A stretch of 64,000 bases of DNA from Oscillospiraceae bacterium. Its GTDB lineage: Bacteria > Bacillota > Clostridia > Oscillospirales > Oscillospiraceae. The stretch spans positions 62,001 to 126,000 of the forward strand of contig JAGFXR010000002.1 in the NCBI GenBank assembly GCA_017861365.1. Direction: 5' to 3'. The notes under the pieces were generated by a model. The model had not been told where the DNA came from, made no database searches, and saw only the letters and a program-made list of their open reading frames with translations. A program made the position numbers and the translations under genes. This document shows positions 35,329 to 43,246 of the stretch, one piece after another. Each line of letters opens with the position of its first letter. The stretch's first letter is position 1.

Positions 35329-36573
35329 TTAACCATTGCTAATACTCGGTGCCTGATCATTTTCTGCGTGATTGACACCCTTTAATGGATTCCAAACCAC
35401 ATAAATTAAAGTAATCACCGTTATGACGGTAAAGGTAACACCAACAGCGTGCATCAGATGAACCGCAGTTGGATCAGTAAACAGCCCGAAGAATTTCTCG
35501 GTATAAGCCGCGAGAAAACTACCGATGCCCATGAGACCGATGACCATAGACGTTGCGAACGAACCGTTGGTTCTGGGTCCAATCGCCAGCGCTTTTGTCA
35601 TCAGGGATGGCTGAACCAGCCCGTTTCCGATTCCGACAACAAATGAGGCGGCCATGAGCATGGAGACCGAATTGGAGGCGCTCATCATGAAAGCCCCGAC
35701 GGCCATCACCGCGGCGGCCAGCACGATGGTATAGCGCTTAATCACCCGTTCCACAATACCGAAGATAAAACCTGTCGCAATCATACCAAACATCAGAGTC
35801 GACATTGCCGTTGACGTGATGACGGCGGACCCCAGATTTTGCTCTGAAACCAGAATACTGGTTTTCACCATAACAGTTTTTGCAAACATTAAAAAACAGA
35901 ACGCAAACAGCAACACACAAATAAGCTTGATCATCTGCTTTGGAGTATAAACAACTTTAACCGATTCCTTGTTTCCACTCTGACCTTCGGCCACAGGCGC
36001 GGGCAGCGAGGGCAGAAAGAAAATTTCCATCACTAAAATAATTAAGAAAATTCCATATGCCAGGAAGGTATATCTCCAGTTCATGGCGCACAGAATGCCG
36101 GCAACCATGGTCAGCAAAATGCCCATACAGCTGTCAACCGCGTTGGACCAACCAAGCATATTGGTTTTTTCCATGCCGACATACAACTCGTTGATGATGC
36201 CCGCGCACAGGGGCGCTGAAAGACCCATTCCGATCCCGACCAAAAACCGTCCGGCCAGCAGTTGTGTTACGGTTGTGTTGAACAGGAAACCCGCCATGCC
36301 GCCGATGGAGTAAATCACCAACGCGGTGATAACAATTGATTTTTTATTGTATCGTTTGATGAGGAAGGGCATCACAAATAGCGCGACAACGATGGACGAT
36401 AAGCTTGGGATCGTGGAAATCAGGGAAATCGTGCTGGGGTCCACATCAGGAAATGTTTTTTTAATGTCCGCCAAAGCGGAATTTACAAGCGAAGATTCCA
36501 CATTAAGTAAATAAATAAACAATACCGAGAATCTGGTCAATATAGACTTAATGCTAAGATCAACCTTTGCCAT
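35329..36573 (-). CDS. MFS transporter
   Basis: A 414-residue 12-segment major facilitator with a cytoplasmic loop near residues 185-205. It resembles the transporter at 16267 in length and in the MLGWSNAV and NWRYTF motifs. It lies about 300 bases behind the third reductase on the same strand; a separate promoter in that gap is likely, but both may belong to one pathway. Confidence 0.88.
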   Translation of the reverse strand: MAKVDLSIKSILTRFSVLFIYLLNVESSLVNSALADIKKTFPDVDPSTISLISTIPSLSSIVVALFVMPFLIKRYNKKSIVITALVIYSIGGMAGFLFNTTVTQLLAGRFLVGIGMGLSAPLCAGIINELYVGMEKTNMLGWSNAVDSCMGILLTMVAGILCAMNWRYTFLAYGIFLIILVMEIFFLPSLPAPVAEGQSGNKESVKVVYTPKQMIKLICVLLFAFCFLMFAKTVMVKTSILVSEQNLGSAVITSTAMSTLMFGMIATGFIFGIVERVIKRYTIVLAAAVMAVGAFMMSASNSVSMLMAASFVVGIGNGLVQPSLMTKALAIGPRTNGSFATSMVIGLMGIGSFLAAYTEKFFGLFTDPTAVHLMHAVGVTFTVITVITLIYVVWNPLKGVNHAENDQAPSISNG

Positions 36574-36870
36574 GAATCAATTCCCCCTAAATTAGTTTTA
36601 CAGCATTGCATTGTTTTTCAGACAATATCGTAGCAATAAGCCGCCTCTCTCCTATTTACGTACCGCGCAGAGAATCACGCTTTTCCTGATGTCACGGATC
36701 CATATTCCACTCCTCCAATTCTACAAAATTTTTAATTGTACCGCTATTTATCCATATAATGATAACTTTTTTAAACTTTTTTGTCCAATTGCAATTTTTT
36801 ATTATAGTCATAGCTTTTATCTATGACTATATTTATGGGAGTTTGCAAATTCTAAATTGCTAGGCTTGTG
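36574..36870. other. AT-rich intergenic region with an inverted repeat
   Basis: About 300 bases, mostly A and T, upstream of the MFS gene. Arms 36803-36813 and 36821-36831 (TATAGTCATAG and its complement) form an 11-bp perfect dyad with a 7-base spacer; this may be an operator or weak terminator. No gene seen. Confidence 0.4.
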
Positions 36871-36963
36871 TTACCAGCTTGCTCTCACGCGCGCGGGAAC
36901 AAGGACACTCTTGACCGGAATTCTGTGACGATTGAATGCGAGGATTGGTCTGCCGGGCATCAT
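36871..36963 (-). CDS. Possible 30-residue peptide behind the third reductase
   Basis: TAAGGAGGTGA at 36986-36976 is a complete complement of the 16S rRNA 3' end and stands right behind the reductase stop, but no annotated-size gene follows. The first ATG (36963) is 12 bases on, a little far, and opens 30 codons rich in Arg, Val and Pro ending in TAA. Another frame starting at the GTG inside the site gives a Cys-containing peptide. Either the peptide is real, or the site is a decayed relic of a lost gene. Confidence 0.25.
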   Translation of the reverse strand: MMPGRPILAFNRHRIPVKSVLVPARVRASW

Positions 36964-36986
36964 GCCCTGATACGTTCACCTCCTTA

Positions 36987-38942
36987 TTAAATATTATTAG
37001 CCAGCGCGTAAGCCTCCCGCATGGCGGTCTGCACGTTGCCCACCGTATTGCAGTCTCCAATCATATGAACCCGCACATTGCCGTCGAAAAAGGTCATCCC
37101 CTCGTCGCTTTTGGCGTGCATTCCCGCAGCCATCACAACGCTGTCGGCCGCAATGAGATGTTCGGTGCCTTCCGGATCGGCATAGGTTACGCCGGTTTCC
37201 GTGATGCGGGTACAGCGCGCGTTGAGAAGGTAAGAAAAATTCTCCTGCGTTTCCCACGCGCGGGTGAAGAGACTGCGAAAGTGAACGGGAACGCATTCAG
37301 GCGCCAGCTGATCCCGCATCTCGATCAGGGTAACCCCATGCCCTTTCTTCGCGATATGTAATCCCATTTCCACGCCGATTTCACCGCCGCCGATGACCAC
37401 GACCTTCGCTCCCATCATCGGCTCAGTCACCACGGCGTCGATTGCCGGAATGACATTTTTCCCATTTGCGCCCGGAATCGGAGGGATCACCGGATCCGAG
37501 CCGATGGCTACGATGATCTCATCAAAGCCCTTTTGTTTCAATAACGCAGGAGTTGCCGCGGTGCTGAGAACGATTTTCACACCGCTCTTTTCAGTCTGAC
37601 GCACCATATAATCACGGTAGTTGATCAGAGTCCATTTGATTTCAATGCCCTCGGTTTTGTTGATTAACCCGCCCAGCCGATTGGTCTTCTCGTAGAGGGT
37701 CACATCATGACCGCGCCTTGCAGCAAGAATGGCCGCTTCCATGCCGGCAGGCCCTCCGCCGATCACCGCAAGCTTTTTCTTCCTGACGGGAGAGGAGACC
37801 AAGCGCTCCGCCTTGTGTTCAATACCCCATTCTGGATTAACGGAGCAGACCGTATTCCACTGTTCAGGTCCCGGAATATGGCATTTGTTGCAGCGCAGAC
37901 AAGGTACGACATCCTCGCCCCGTCCTTCGTAGGCCTTGACGCCCCATTGTGGATCCGCGATGAAGGAGCGGGCCGCGCCGATGAAATCCGCCTGGCCGCT
38001 TGCAATAATCTGTTCGCAATGGTTCAGATTTTGGCATCCTCCCACAACATCAATCAGAATACCTCCCCCGGCCAGCTGGACGCCTGCGCGGATGGCGGCG
38101 GCTGCGTCCAGCTGGGGAATTTCACGCAGATCAAGATAAGTGGGCTGAGACGGGTCAATGGACTCTCCTCGGATCTGCAGAATATCAATTTTCCCGATAG
38201 CAAGCTTGGCAAATTCAATCTGATCCCCGGTAGTCAGTCCGCCCTCGAAGCCGTTCTCATGTCCTGAAATGGATACCTCAATAAGAAAGTCTTTTCCGCA
38301 GGCGTTCTTGATTGCCTCGCAGATCATCAGCGGGAAACGGGCACGGTTTTCGATGGAACCGCCAAACTCGTCGGCGCGTCTGTTGGTCAGCGGGGAAAGG
38401 AACCGGCCAGGGAACATCAGGCGGTAAGCCATGTGCATGAAGCACATGTCAAAGCCGAGGCTTTGAGCCAGTTTTGCTTCCCGCGCATAGCTTTCCACCA
38501 TCTCCAACAGCAATTCTTTCGGCGCCGCTCGCCCAGACTCGGCTTTGCTGCCGTCTCCCGCCACAAATTCGGATAATACGCCGTCGCTGGCGTCATACCC
38601 CTCCACAATGTTCATGTTAGGGAGCACCAGATAGGAGGCTTTCGCGCCGTAATAGTGAACGGCCTCAGCCACCTGCGCAAAATAGTGCTGATGGGCGCCG
38701 TTTGTGATATTCAGGCTCTGAGAGTGGACATCCTTTGTTTTGACAGGATTATTGCCTTTGCAGGTGACAATGGCGGCGCCTGCTTTGGCTTTGTTGCCAT
38801 AGTGGGTGATCAGGGCTTCGGTGGGCCACTTTTCCGGTCCCTGGACAAAGTGCGGATTGCTGGGGGTCGCGATGAGGCGGTTGCGGAGAAATACGTGATT
38901 GACTTTTATTGGCGAAAGTAAGCTGGAATAACTTAAAGACAT
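36987..38942 (-). CDS. Old-yellow-enzyme family reductase (FMN, 4Fe-4S, FAD), third copy
   Basis: A 651-residue reductase with the same layout as the other two. The barrel motif is altered: MHMAYRLMFPGRFLSP replaces the usual HGGHGxLxxQFLSP, so one of the conserved glycine/histidine positions near the flavin differs. TNRRADEFGGSIENR follows. CLRCNKC plus Cys 12 residues on (CSVNP) gives the cluster site; VIGGGPAG and VIGGGEIG bind FAD and NAD(P). The ATG at 38942 follows AAGGAG. It is divergent from a UGSC-type protein across a strikingly symmetrical control region. Confidence 0.9.
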   Translation of the reverse strand: MSLSYSSLLSPIKVNHVFLRNRLIATPSNPHFVQGPEKWPTEALITHYGNKAKAGAAIVTCKGNNPVKTKDVHSQSLNITNGAHQHYFAQVAEAVHYYGAKASYLVLPNMNIVEGYDASDGVLSEFVAGDGSKAESGRAAPKELLLEMVESYAREAKLAQSLGFDMCFMHMAYRLMFPGRFLSPLTNRRADEFGGSIENRARFPLMICEAIKNACGKDFLIEVSISGHENGFEGGLTTGDQIEFAKLAIGKIDILQIRGESIDPSQPTYLDLREIPQLDAAAAIRAGVQLAGGGILIDVVGGCQNLNHCEQIIASGQADFIGAARSFIADPQWGVKAYEGRGEDVVPCLRCNKCHIPGPEQWNTVCSVNPEWGIEHKAERLVSSPVRKKKLAVIGGGPAGMEAAILAARRGHDVTLYEKTNRLGGLINKTEGIEIKWTLINYRDYMVRQTEKSGVKIVLSTAATPALLKQKGFDEIIVAIGSDPVIPPIPGANGKNVIPAIDAVVTEPMMGAKVVVIGGGEIGVEMGLHIAKKGHGVTLIEMRDQLAPECVPVHFRSLFTRAWETQENFSYLLNARCTRITETGVTYADPEGTEHLIAADSVVMAAGMHAKSDEGMTFFDGNVRVHMIGDCNTVGNVQTAMREAYALANNI

Positions 38943-39046
38943 GTTATCGCTCCTTATGAAACGTTTTGATTGTCTGGGGCACGCCCCTGCCCGAAAGGTG
39001 ACGCTGACCGCGTCTGTGCCCTTAGTGTATTTCCGTCCTTTGTTTT

Positions 39047-39117
39047 TGTCCAATTCATATTGCTATATAGAATCATTACATTGAGGTAATGATTCTATAA
39101 AAAACGGCGATTGGACA
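39047..39117. promoter_or_regulatory. Nested symmetrical divergent control region
   Basis: An inner dyad with 14-bp perfect arms (39066-39079 and 39086-39099, 6-base centre) is framed by an outer dyad TGTCCAAT (39047-39054) and ATTGGACA (39110-39117). Both share one centre near 39082. The outer arms carry TTGGAC, a plausible -35 box, outward on each strand. This looks like an operator shared by the divergent reductase and UGSC genes. Confidence 0.6.
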
Positions 39118-39194
39118 GAATAAGCACGAGGTGGTAAGGTAAGAATCAGAACGGACGTGAACGAACACATTTTTAGCAAGGAGAATGAGGTAAC

Positions 39195-40868
39195 ATGACC
39201 TACACGGCATTGTCCCCTTGGGCGAAAAGCGGTTACCGGGAGAAATACCCCATCAACCCGCGGCTGGACACTCTGGATGGTAAAACCATCGGGCTTTATG
39301 CCTCTTTTAAAGAGTACCATCCCTTTTTCATGCAGGAAGTGGAACGGCAGCTGTATGCACGCTGGCCGGAAACGAAGTTCTCCCACTATACTTACATCGT
39401 CGATACCCAGGAGATTGACAAGGACTCGATAAATTTTCCCAGTTTCAAGCACTGGTTATCCGGTGTGGATGCCGTCGTGGGTGTTGGCGCCGACATGGGC
39501 TCCTGCGCGCTGTATATGGGTTATCTCTTCGCTCAGGTAGAGCGTCTGGGGAAGCCCGCGGTGCTTCTGAGCAAACAGCAGTACATATCCTCCGCCTCCA
39601 AAGGCGCGTCGGCCCGTTCCTATCCCGGCCTGCGCATCGTCACTTACGACGGTCCAGGTTTCGTTCCAAACGCAGTGGACTGCCGCCAATGGACCGTGGA
39701 CACTTATCGCGATAAGATCGCCGCCATGCTGGAGTCCATCGTGGATGCGCTAACGGTTCCGCTCAACGAGGAGGAGCAAAATCCTCAGCCGCCCCAGGAT
39801 TATTCAGAGATGACGTTCACCGGAACCCTGGAGGAAATCAATGACTGTTTCTATGAGCACGGATGGACCAACGGCACGCCGGTGGTGCCTCCCACGGAGG
39901 AAGCCGTGCTGGAAATGCTGAAGGGTACGGATTTGCCACGGGACTATGTTGTGGCGGAGCTGCCGCCGATGAACGGCAGAGCTACCGTAGAAAAAATCGC
40001 TGTTAACGGCGTGATGGCGGGCTGTCTCCCCACATATATGCCTCTGCTGATTGCCGCCGTGGAAGGTATGGCGGACGATATGATCAAGCTCGAGGGTTGG
40101 ACCTGCAGCAACGCCAGCTGGTCGCCTGTTGTCATTGTAAACGGCCCTATACGCGGCGAAATCGGCATCCATACCGGGCAGAATTTATTTTCACCCTATA
40201 CCAGACCCAGTGCCTGCATCGGAAGAGCGCTGGCTTATATGATTATGAATATCAGCGGCTGCCGTTCGCAGCTGGAGGATATGAGCGGCCCTGGCAACGA
40301 TAGCCGATTCGGTATCTGCGTTGCAGAGGATGAGGAACATTCCCCTTGGGGTCCTCTTCAGACCGATTTTGGCTTTTCTGCCGAAGATTCCACCGTGACC
40401 CTGTTCTGGCCCAGTGAACACACTCAGCTTCCCGCTGTCAACGTCAGCGCCACGCTGGATAAGCTTTGTTCCGTCTGGCACGGCGGCTTCGATGTGGGCG
40501 CCATGATCGTTTTGCCTCCCGAAAATGCGGCACTTTTTACCGCCGCGGGGTATAGTAAGGCAGATATTTTGAATTATATTCAGGCTTATAACCGACGCCC
40601 TTCCTCTCAAATCCCCCGCGCGGCTATTGGTAACAACCATCCCCGGAAGGGGCTGGTATTTCCGGCCCCCGGCTTGGCGCATTCCGCGCCTCTGTTCTGG
40701 AACACGGAGCACATGTTCGTCCTGGTCGGCGGCCAGGACTGGGGTACCGTCTACCTTGGAGGCGGAGACCACGGCGGGCCCTGCTGCAAGAAGGCGGTAC
40801 TGCCAAAGGCTTGGGGTGAGCTTTGCCGGAAATATCCCGGCGGTAAACCGCGGTATGCAGATTATTGA
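39195..40868 (+). CDS. UGSC-type protein with Met at the selenocysteine position, fused to a large C-terminal domain
   Basis: A 557-residue protein. Residues about 20-170 match the UGSC family: RLDTLDGKTIGL at the start and VVGVGADMGSC, where relatives have DUGSC or DCGSC, then ERLGKPAVLL. Here the redox residue is Met from a plain ATG codon, with one extra Ala before it, while GSC is kept. Residues about 205-557 form a second domain starting WTNGTPVVPPTEE and containing NGVMAGCLPTYMPL; I know it only as a partner of UGSC proteins. Function of the family is not established. Divergence from an enoate-type reductase suggests a shared pathway. Confidence 0.72.
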   Translation: MTYTALSPWAKSGYREKYPINPRLDTLDGKTIGLYASFKEYHPFFMQEVERQLYARWPETKFSHYTYIVDTQEIDKDSINFPSFKHWLSGVDAVVGVGADMGSCALYMGYLFAQVERLGKPAVLLSKQQYISSASKGASARSYPGLRIVTYDGPGFVPNAVDCRQWTVDTYRDKIAAMLESIVDALTVPLNEEEQNPQPPQDYSEMTFTGTLEEINDCFYEHGWTNGTPVVPPTEEAVLEMLKGTDLPRDYVVAELPPMNGRATVEKIAVNGVMAGCLPTYMPLLIAAVEGMADDMIKLEGWTCSNASWSPVVIVNGPIRGEIGIHTGQNLFSPYTRPSACIGRALAYMIMNISGCRSQLEDMSGPGNDSRFGICVAEDEEHSPWGPLQTDFGFSAEDSTVTLFWPSEHTQLPAVNVSATLDKLCSVWHGGFDVGAMIVLPPENAALFTAAGYSKADILNYIQAYNRRPSSQIPRAAIGNNHPRKGLVFPAPGLAHSAPLFWNTEHMFVLVGGQDWGTVYLGGGDHGGPCCKKAVLPKAWGELCRKYPGGKPRYADY

Positions 40869-40878
40869 TCGAACACAG

Positions 40879-40912
40879 AAAAACAGCTTCCGCGTATGCG
40901 GAAGCTGTTTTT
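40879..40912. terminator. Intrinsic terminator
   Basis: Arms 40879-40893 and 40898-40912 pair perfectly over 15 bp with a 4-base loop; the arms end in A5 and T5, so it can work in both directions. Confidence 0.92.
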
Positions 40913-40988
40913 ACAAAGATTATTTGCATATAAGGTGACATGGCGGTATCATTATCAAAAAATCCATACGGTCTCAATGCACTTATGA

Positions 40989-41017
40989 TTGATTTGTACA
41001 ACAAAACAATTTATAAT
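40989..41017 (+). promoter_or_regulatory. Promoter of the two-component operon
   Basis: TTGATT at 40989-40994, a 17-base spacer and TATAAT at 41012-41017, about 58 bases before the response regulator start. Confidence 0.7.
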
Positions 41018-41074
41018 ACATTAGATACTGTTGCATTTGCTATATTTGCCGCAGCATGAAAGGAAGGGAATTCC

Positions 41075-42178
41075 ATGCATAGTGCAATCATTGCAGATGA
41101 CGAGGATAAGATTTGTATGTTGATTCAAAAACTGGTAGATTGGGAGACGCTTGATATTCGCGTGGTGGGTGTCGCCAACAACGGAAACGATGCGTTCCAA
41201 ATGATTGAACGGTACCGACCGGATATTGTCATTACCGATATCCGAATGCCCGGACTGGACGGAATTCAGCTGGTGGAAAAAACAAGGAAGCTTGACATTG
41301 CGGCCAGCTTTGTGGTCATCAGTGGGTACAGGCAATTTGAGTACGCCCATCAGGCACTGAAGTTTGGAGTGGAGGACTATCTCCTCAAGCCCATCAAAAA
41401 AGATGAGCTGACAGCAACGCTGCAAAAAATTTGTGCTCGAAAGCAGTCGGAAGCGGAGCATCGAAAACAGGCAGAGGGTGAGCCGGGTATGCAGCCTGAT
41501 CAGGCTCCATTTAATTGCGTGCCTCTGGATGGCTATTTTACCAGCCAAAGAACCAATCAGCTCACCCGCGCGGTTGCCGCCCTGTCATTGGATTTCACCC
41601 AACGCATGATTGGGGAGGCCTTCGCCTGGGTGAGTATGCAGCCAAACGTCAGCTCTGTGACCTATTTCGCTGCGGCCGAGCGCCTTGCTTCCGTGATTGG
41701 AGCGGCGCTGGTTCGAGGCGGAATGCGGGCCGAACCGCCCGGGTTTCAGCAAATACCCGGGGTGACTGCCGCCGCAGGCAGCGACGTGCTCCGCAAAGCC
41801 CTTATGGATTGGGTGAAGGCGGAAATGACTCATGACGGGCTGGAGTACTCCAGACAGGAGCATCTGAGTATCCGTCAGGCGAGGCAGTATATAGCGGAGC
41901 ATTTTACCGAACCGCTCACGCTGGAAGAGGTTGCGGGTTTCGTCCATTTAAACGCCTACTATTTTTCCGCTGTGTTCAAACGGGAGCAGGGCGTCAATTT
42001 TAATTATTACATCATGAATTTGCGCATTGAGGCGGCAAAGGGCCTTTTACGCAAGAGCAATCTGAGCGTTTCGCAGGTCGCGGAGCAGGTTGGATACCGT
42101 GATATCAAATATTTTCGTAAAATATTTTTGCAGGAAGTCGGGATCAAACCTTCGGAATACCGCAGGCTTTACGCGTGA
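41075..42178 (+). CDS. YesN-type response regulator with AraC DNA-binding domain
   Basis: A 367-residue regulator. The receiver domain covers about residues 1-125; the phosphoacceptor Asp is in VITDIRMPG near residue 54 and the conserved Lys in LLKPIKK near 106. A linker of about 140 residues leads to a double helix-turn-helix at about 265-365 ending GIKPSEYRRLY. It is followed 9 bases later by its kinase gene. Probable targets are its own operon and the sugar-type ABC importer just downstream. Confidence 0.93.
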   Translation: MHSAIIADDEDKICMLIQKLVDWETLDIRVVGVANNGNDAFQMIERYRPDIVITDIRMPGLDGIQLVEKTRKLDIAASFVVISGYRQFEYAHQALKFGVEDYLLKPIKKDELTATLQKICARKQSEAEHRKQAEGEPGMQPDQAPFNCVPLDGYFTSQRTNQLTRAVAALSLDFTQRMIGEAFAWVSMQPNVSSVTYFAAAERLASVIGAALVRGGMRAEPPGFQQIPGVTAAAGSDVLRKALMDWVKAEMTHDGLEYSRQEHLSIRQARQYIAEHFTEPLTLEEVAGFVHLNAYYFSAVFKREQGVNFNYYIMNLRIEAAKGLLRKSNLSVSQVAEQVGYRDIKYFRKIFLQEVGIKPSEYRRLYA

Positions 42179-42187
42179 GGAAGAAGC

Positions 42188-43246
42188 ATGAAACAAACCG
42201 GTCTGAAAAAGATTGAACTGAAAACTATATTTGCAACCTGTTTTATTCTTCAAATTTTGCTTTGCGCCGCGATACTGGTTTTGTGTCTTGCCGAAAATGC
42301 ACACAGCCATCACCGGGTGACAATTGTATTGTCCATGCTGGTGTTACTCATTTCCCTTCTGATTTTGATGTTCTTTTTTCAGCGGATGCTGTGGCCGATG
42401 GACAGGATCGATGCAAAACTCAACCGAATTTGCGAGGAAATGCCCGGTGATCCGTTCTGGCAGGATATTGGCGGCGTTGACACCACCGGATATGTGCTGC
42501 GGCATATTGACGAGCTGTTCGAGCGTGTGAAAGCGCAGAGCGGCAGGGACTATCAGGCGGAGCTTTTGAACCGGCAGGCGGAATTTTCTGCGCTGCAAAG
42601 CCAGATTAATCCCCATTTTCTTTATAACACATTGGACTCGATCCGGGGGCAGGCGCTGATTGACGGCGCGGATGAAATTGCGGAAATGACCGAGGCGCTG
42701 TCTACCTTTTTCCGGTACAGCATCAGTCAAAAAGGAGCCATGGTGACGCTGGCGGAAGAAATCAAGAATGTAGAAAATTATTTCTTTATTCAGCAGTTTC
42801 GGTTCAGCAATCGGTTTGACTATTCCATTGTGGCGGAGGATCCGGCCGCTCTGAGCTACTATATTCCAAAGCTCACCCTTCAGCCCATTGTGGAAAACTC
42901 TATTTTTCACGGACTGGAAAGCAAACTCGAAAAAGGGCATATCGCGATCCGGGTTACCATGACGGAGAAACGGTTGCTGATTGATGTCACGGACGACGGC
43001 ATAGGCATGGACAAGGCCACACTGGAACATCTGCGCAGCTGTCTGGAGCGCGGGGTACCCACGGGACGTGGGCAGGGCAGACGCGGCACGGGAACTGCCG
43101 TCAGCAATGTCAATCAGCGTATCCGGCTTTTTTTTGGACCGGTTTACGGTGTTACCATTTCCTCCACTCCTCTGATCGGCACTAATGTGCAGGTAGTGAT
43201 TCCGCTGATCTCCGACCCCGCCCCGAAGGGAGGCACGCACGATTGA
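42188..43246 (+). CDS. YesM-type sensor histidine kinase without an extracellular domain
   Basis: A 352-residue kinase with two membrane segments (about residues 13-34 and 45-66) joined by roughly ten residues, so there is almost no extracellular sensor. The His_kinase domain has LQSQINPHFLYNTLDSIRG near residue 140 and an HATPase domain from about 225 (VENSIFHG, DDGIGMD, GTGTAVSNV). Most YesM kinases have a large outer domain; this one must sense within the membrane or through a partner. Its stop overlaps the start of the degenerate ABC gene. Confidence 0.92.
   Translation: MKQTGLKKIELKTIFATCFILQILLCAAILVLCLAENAHSHHRVTIVLSMLVLLISLLILMFFFQRMLWPMDRIDAKLNRICEEMPGDPFWQDIGGVDTTGYVLRHIDELFERVKAQSGRDYQAELLNRQAEFSALQSQINPHFLYNTLDSIRGQALIDGADEIAEMTEALSTFFRYSISQKGAMVTLAEEIKNVENYFFIQQFRFSNRFDYSIVAEDPAALSYYIPKLTLQPIVENSIFHGLESKLEKGHIAIRVTMTEKRLLIDVTDDGIGMDKATLEHLRSCLERGVPTGRGQGRRGTGTAVSNVNQRIRLFFGPVYGVTISSTPLIGTNVQVVIPLISDPAPKGGTHD

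Noticed and set aside
39483-39510. Selenocysteine insertion in the UGSC-type protein
   Set aside because: The codon is ATG, not TGA, and the frame is open without recoding.
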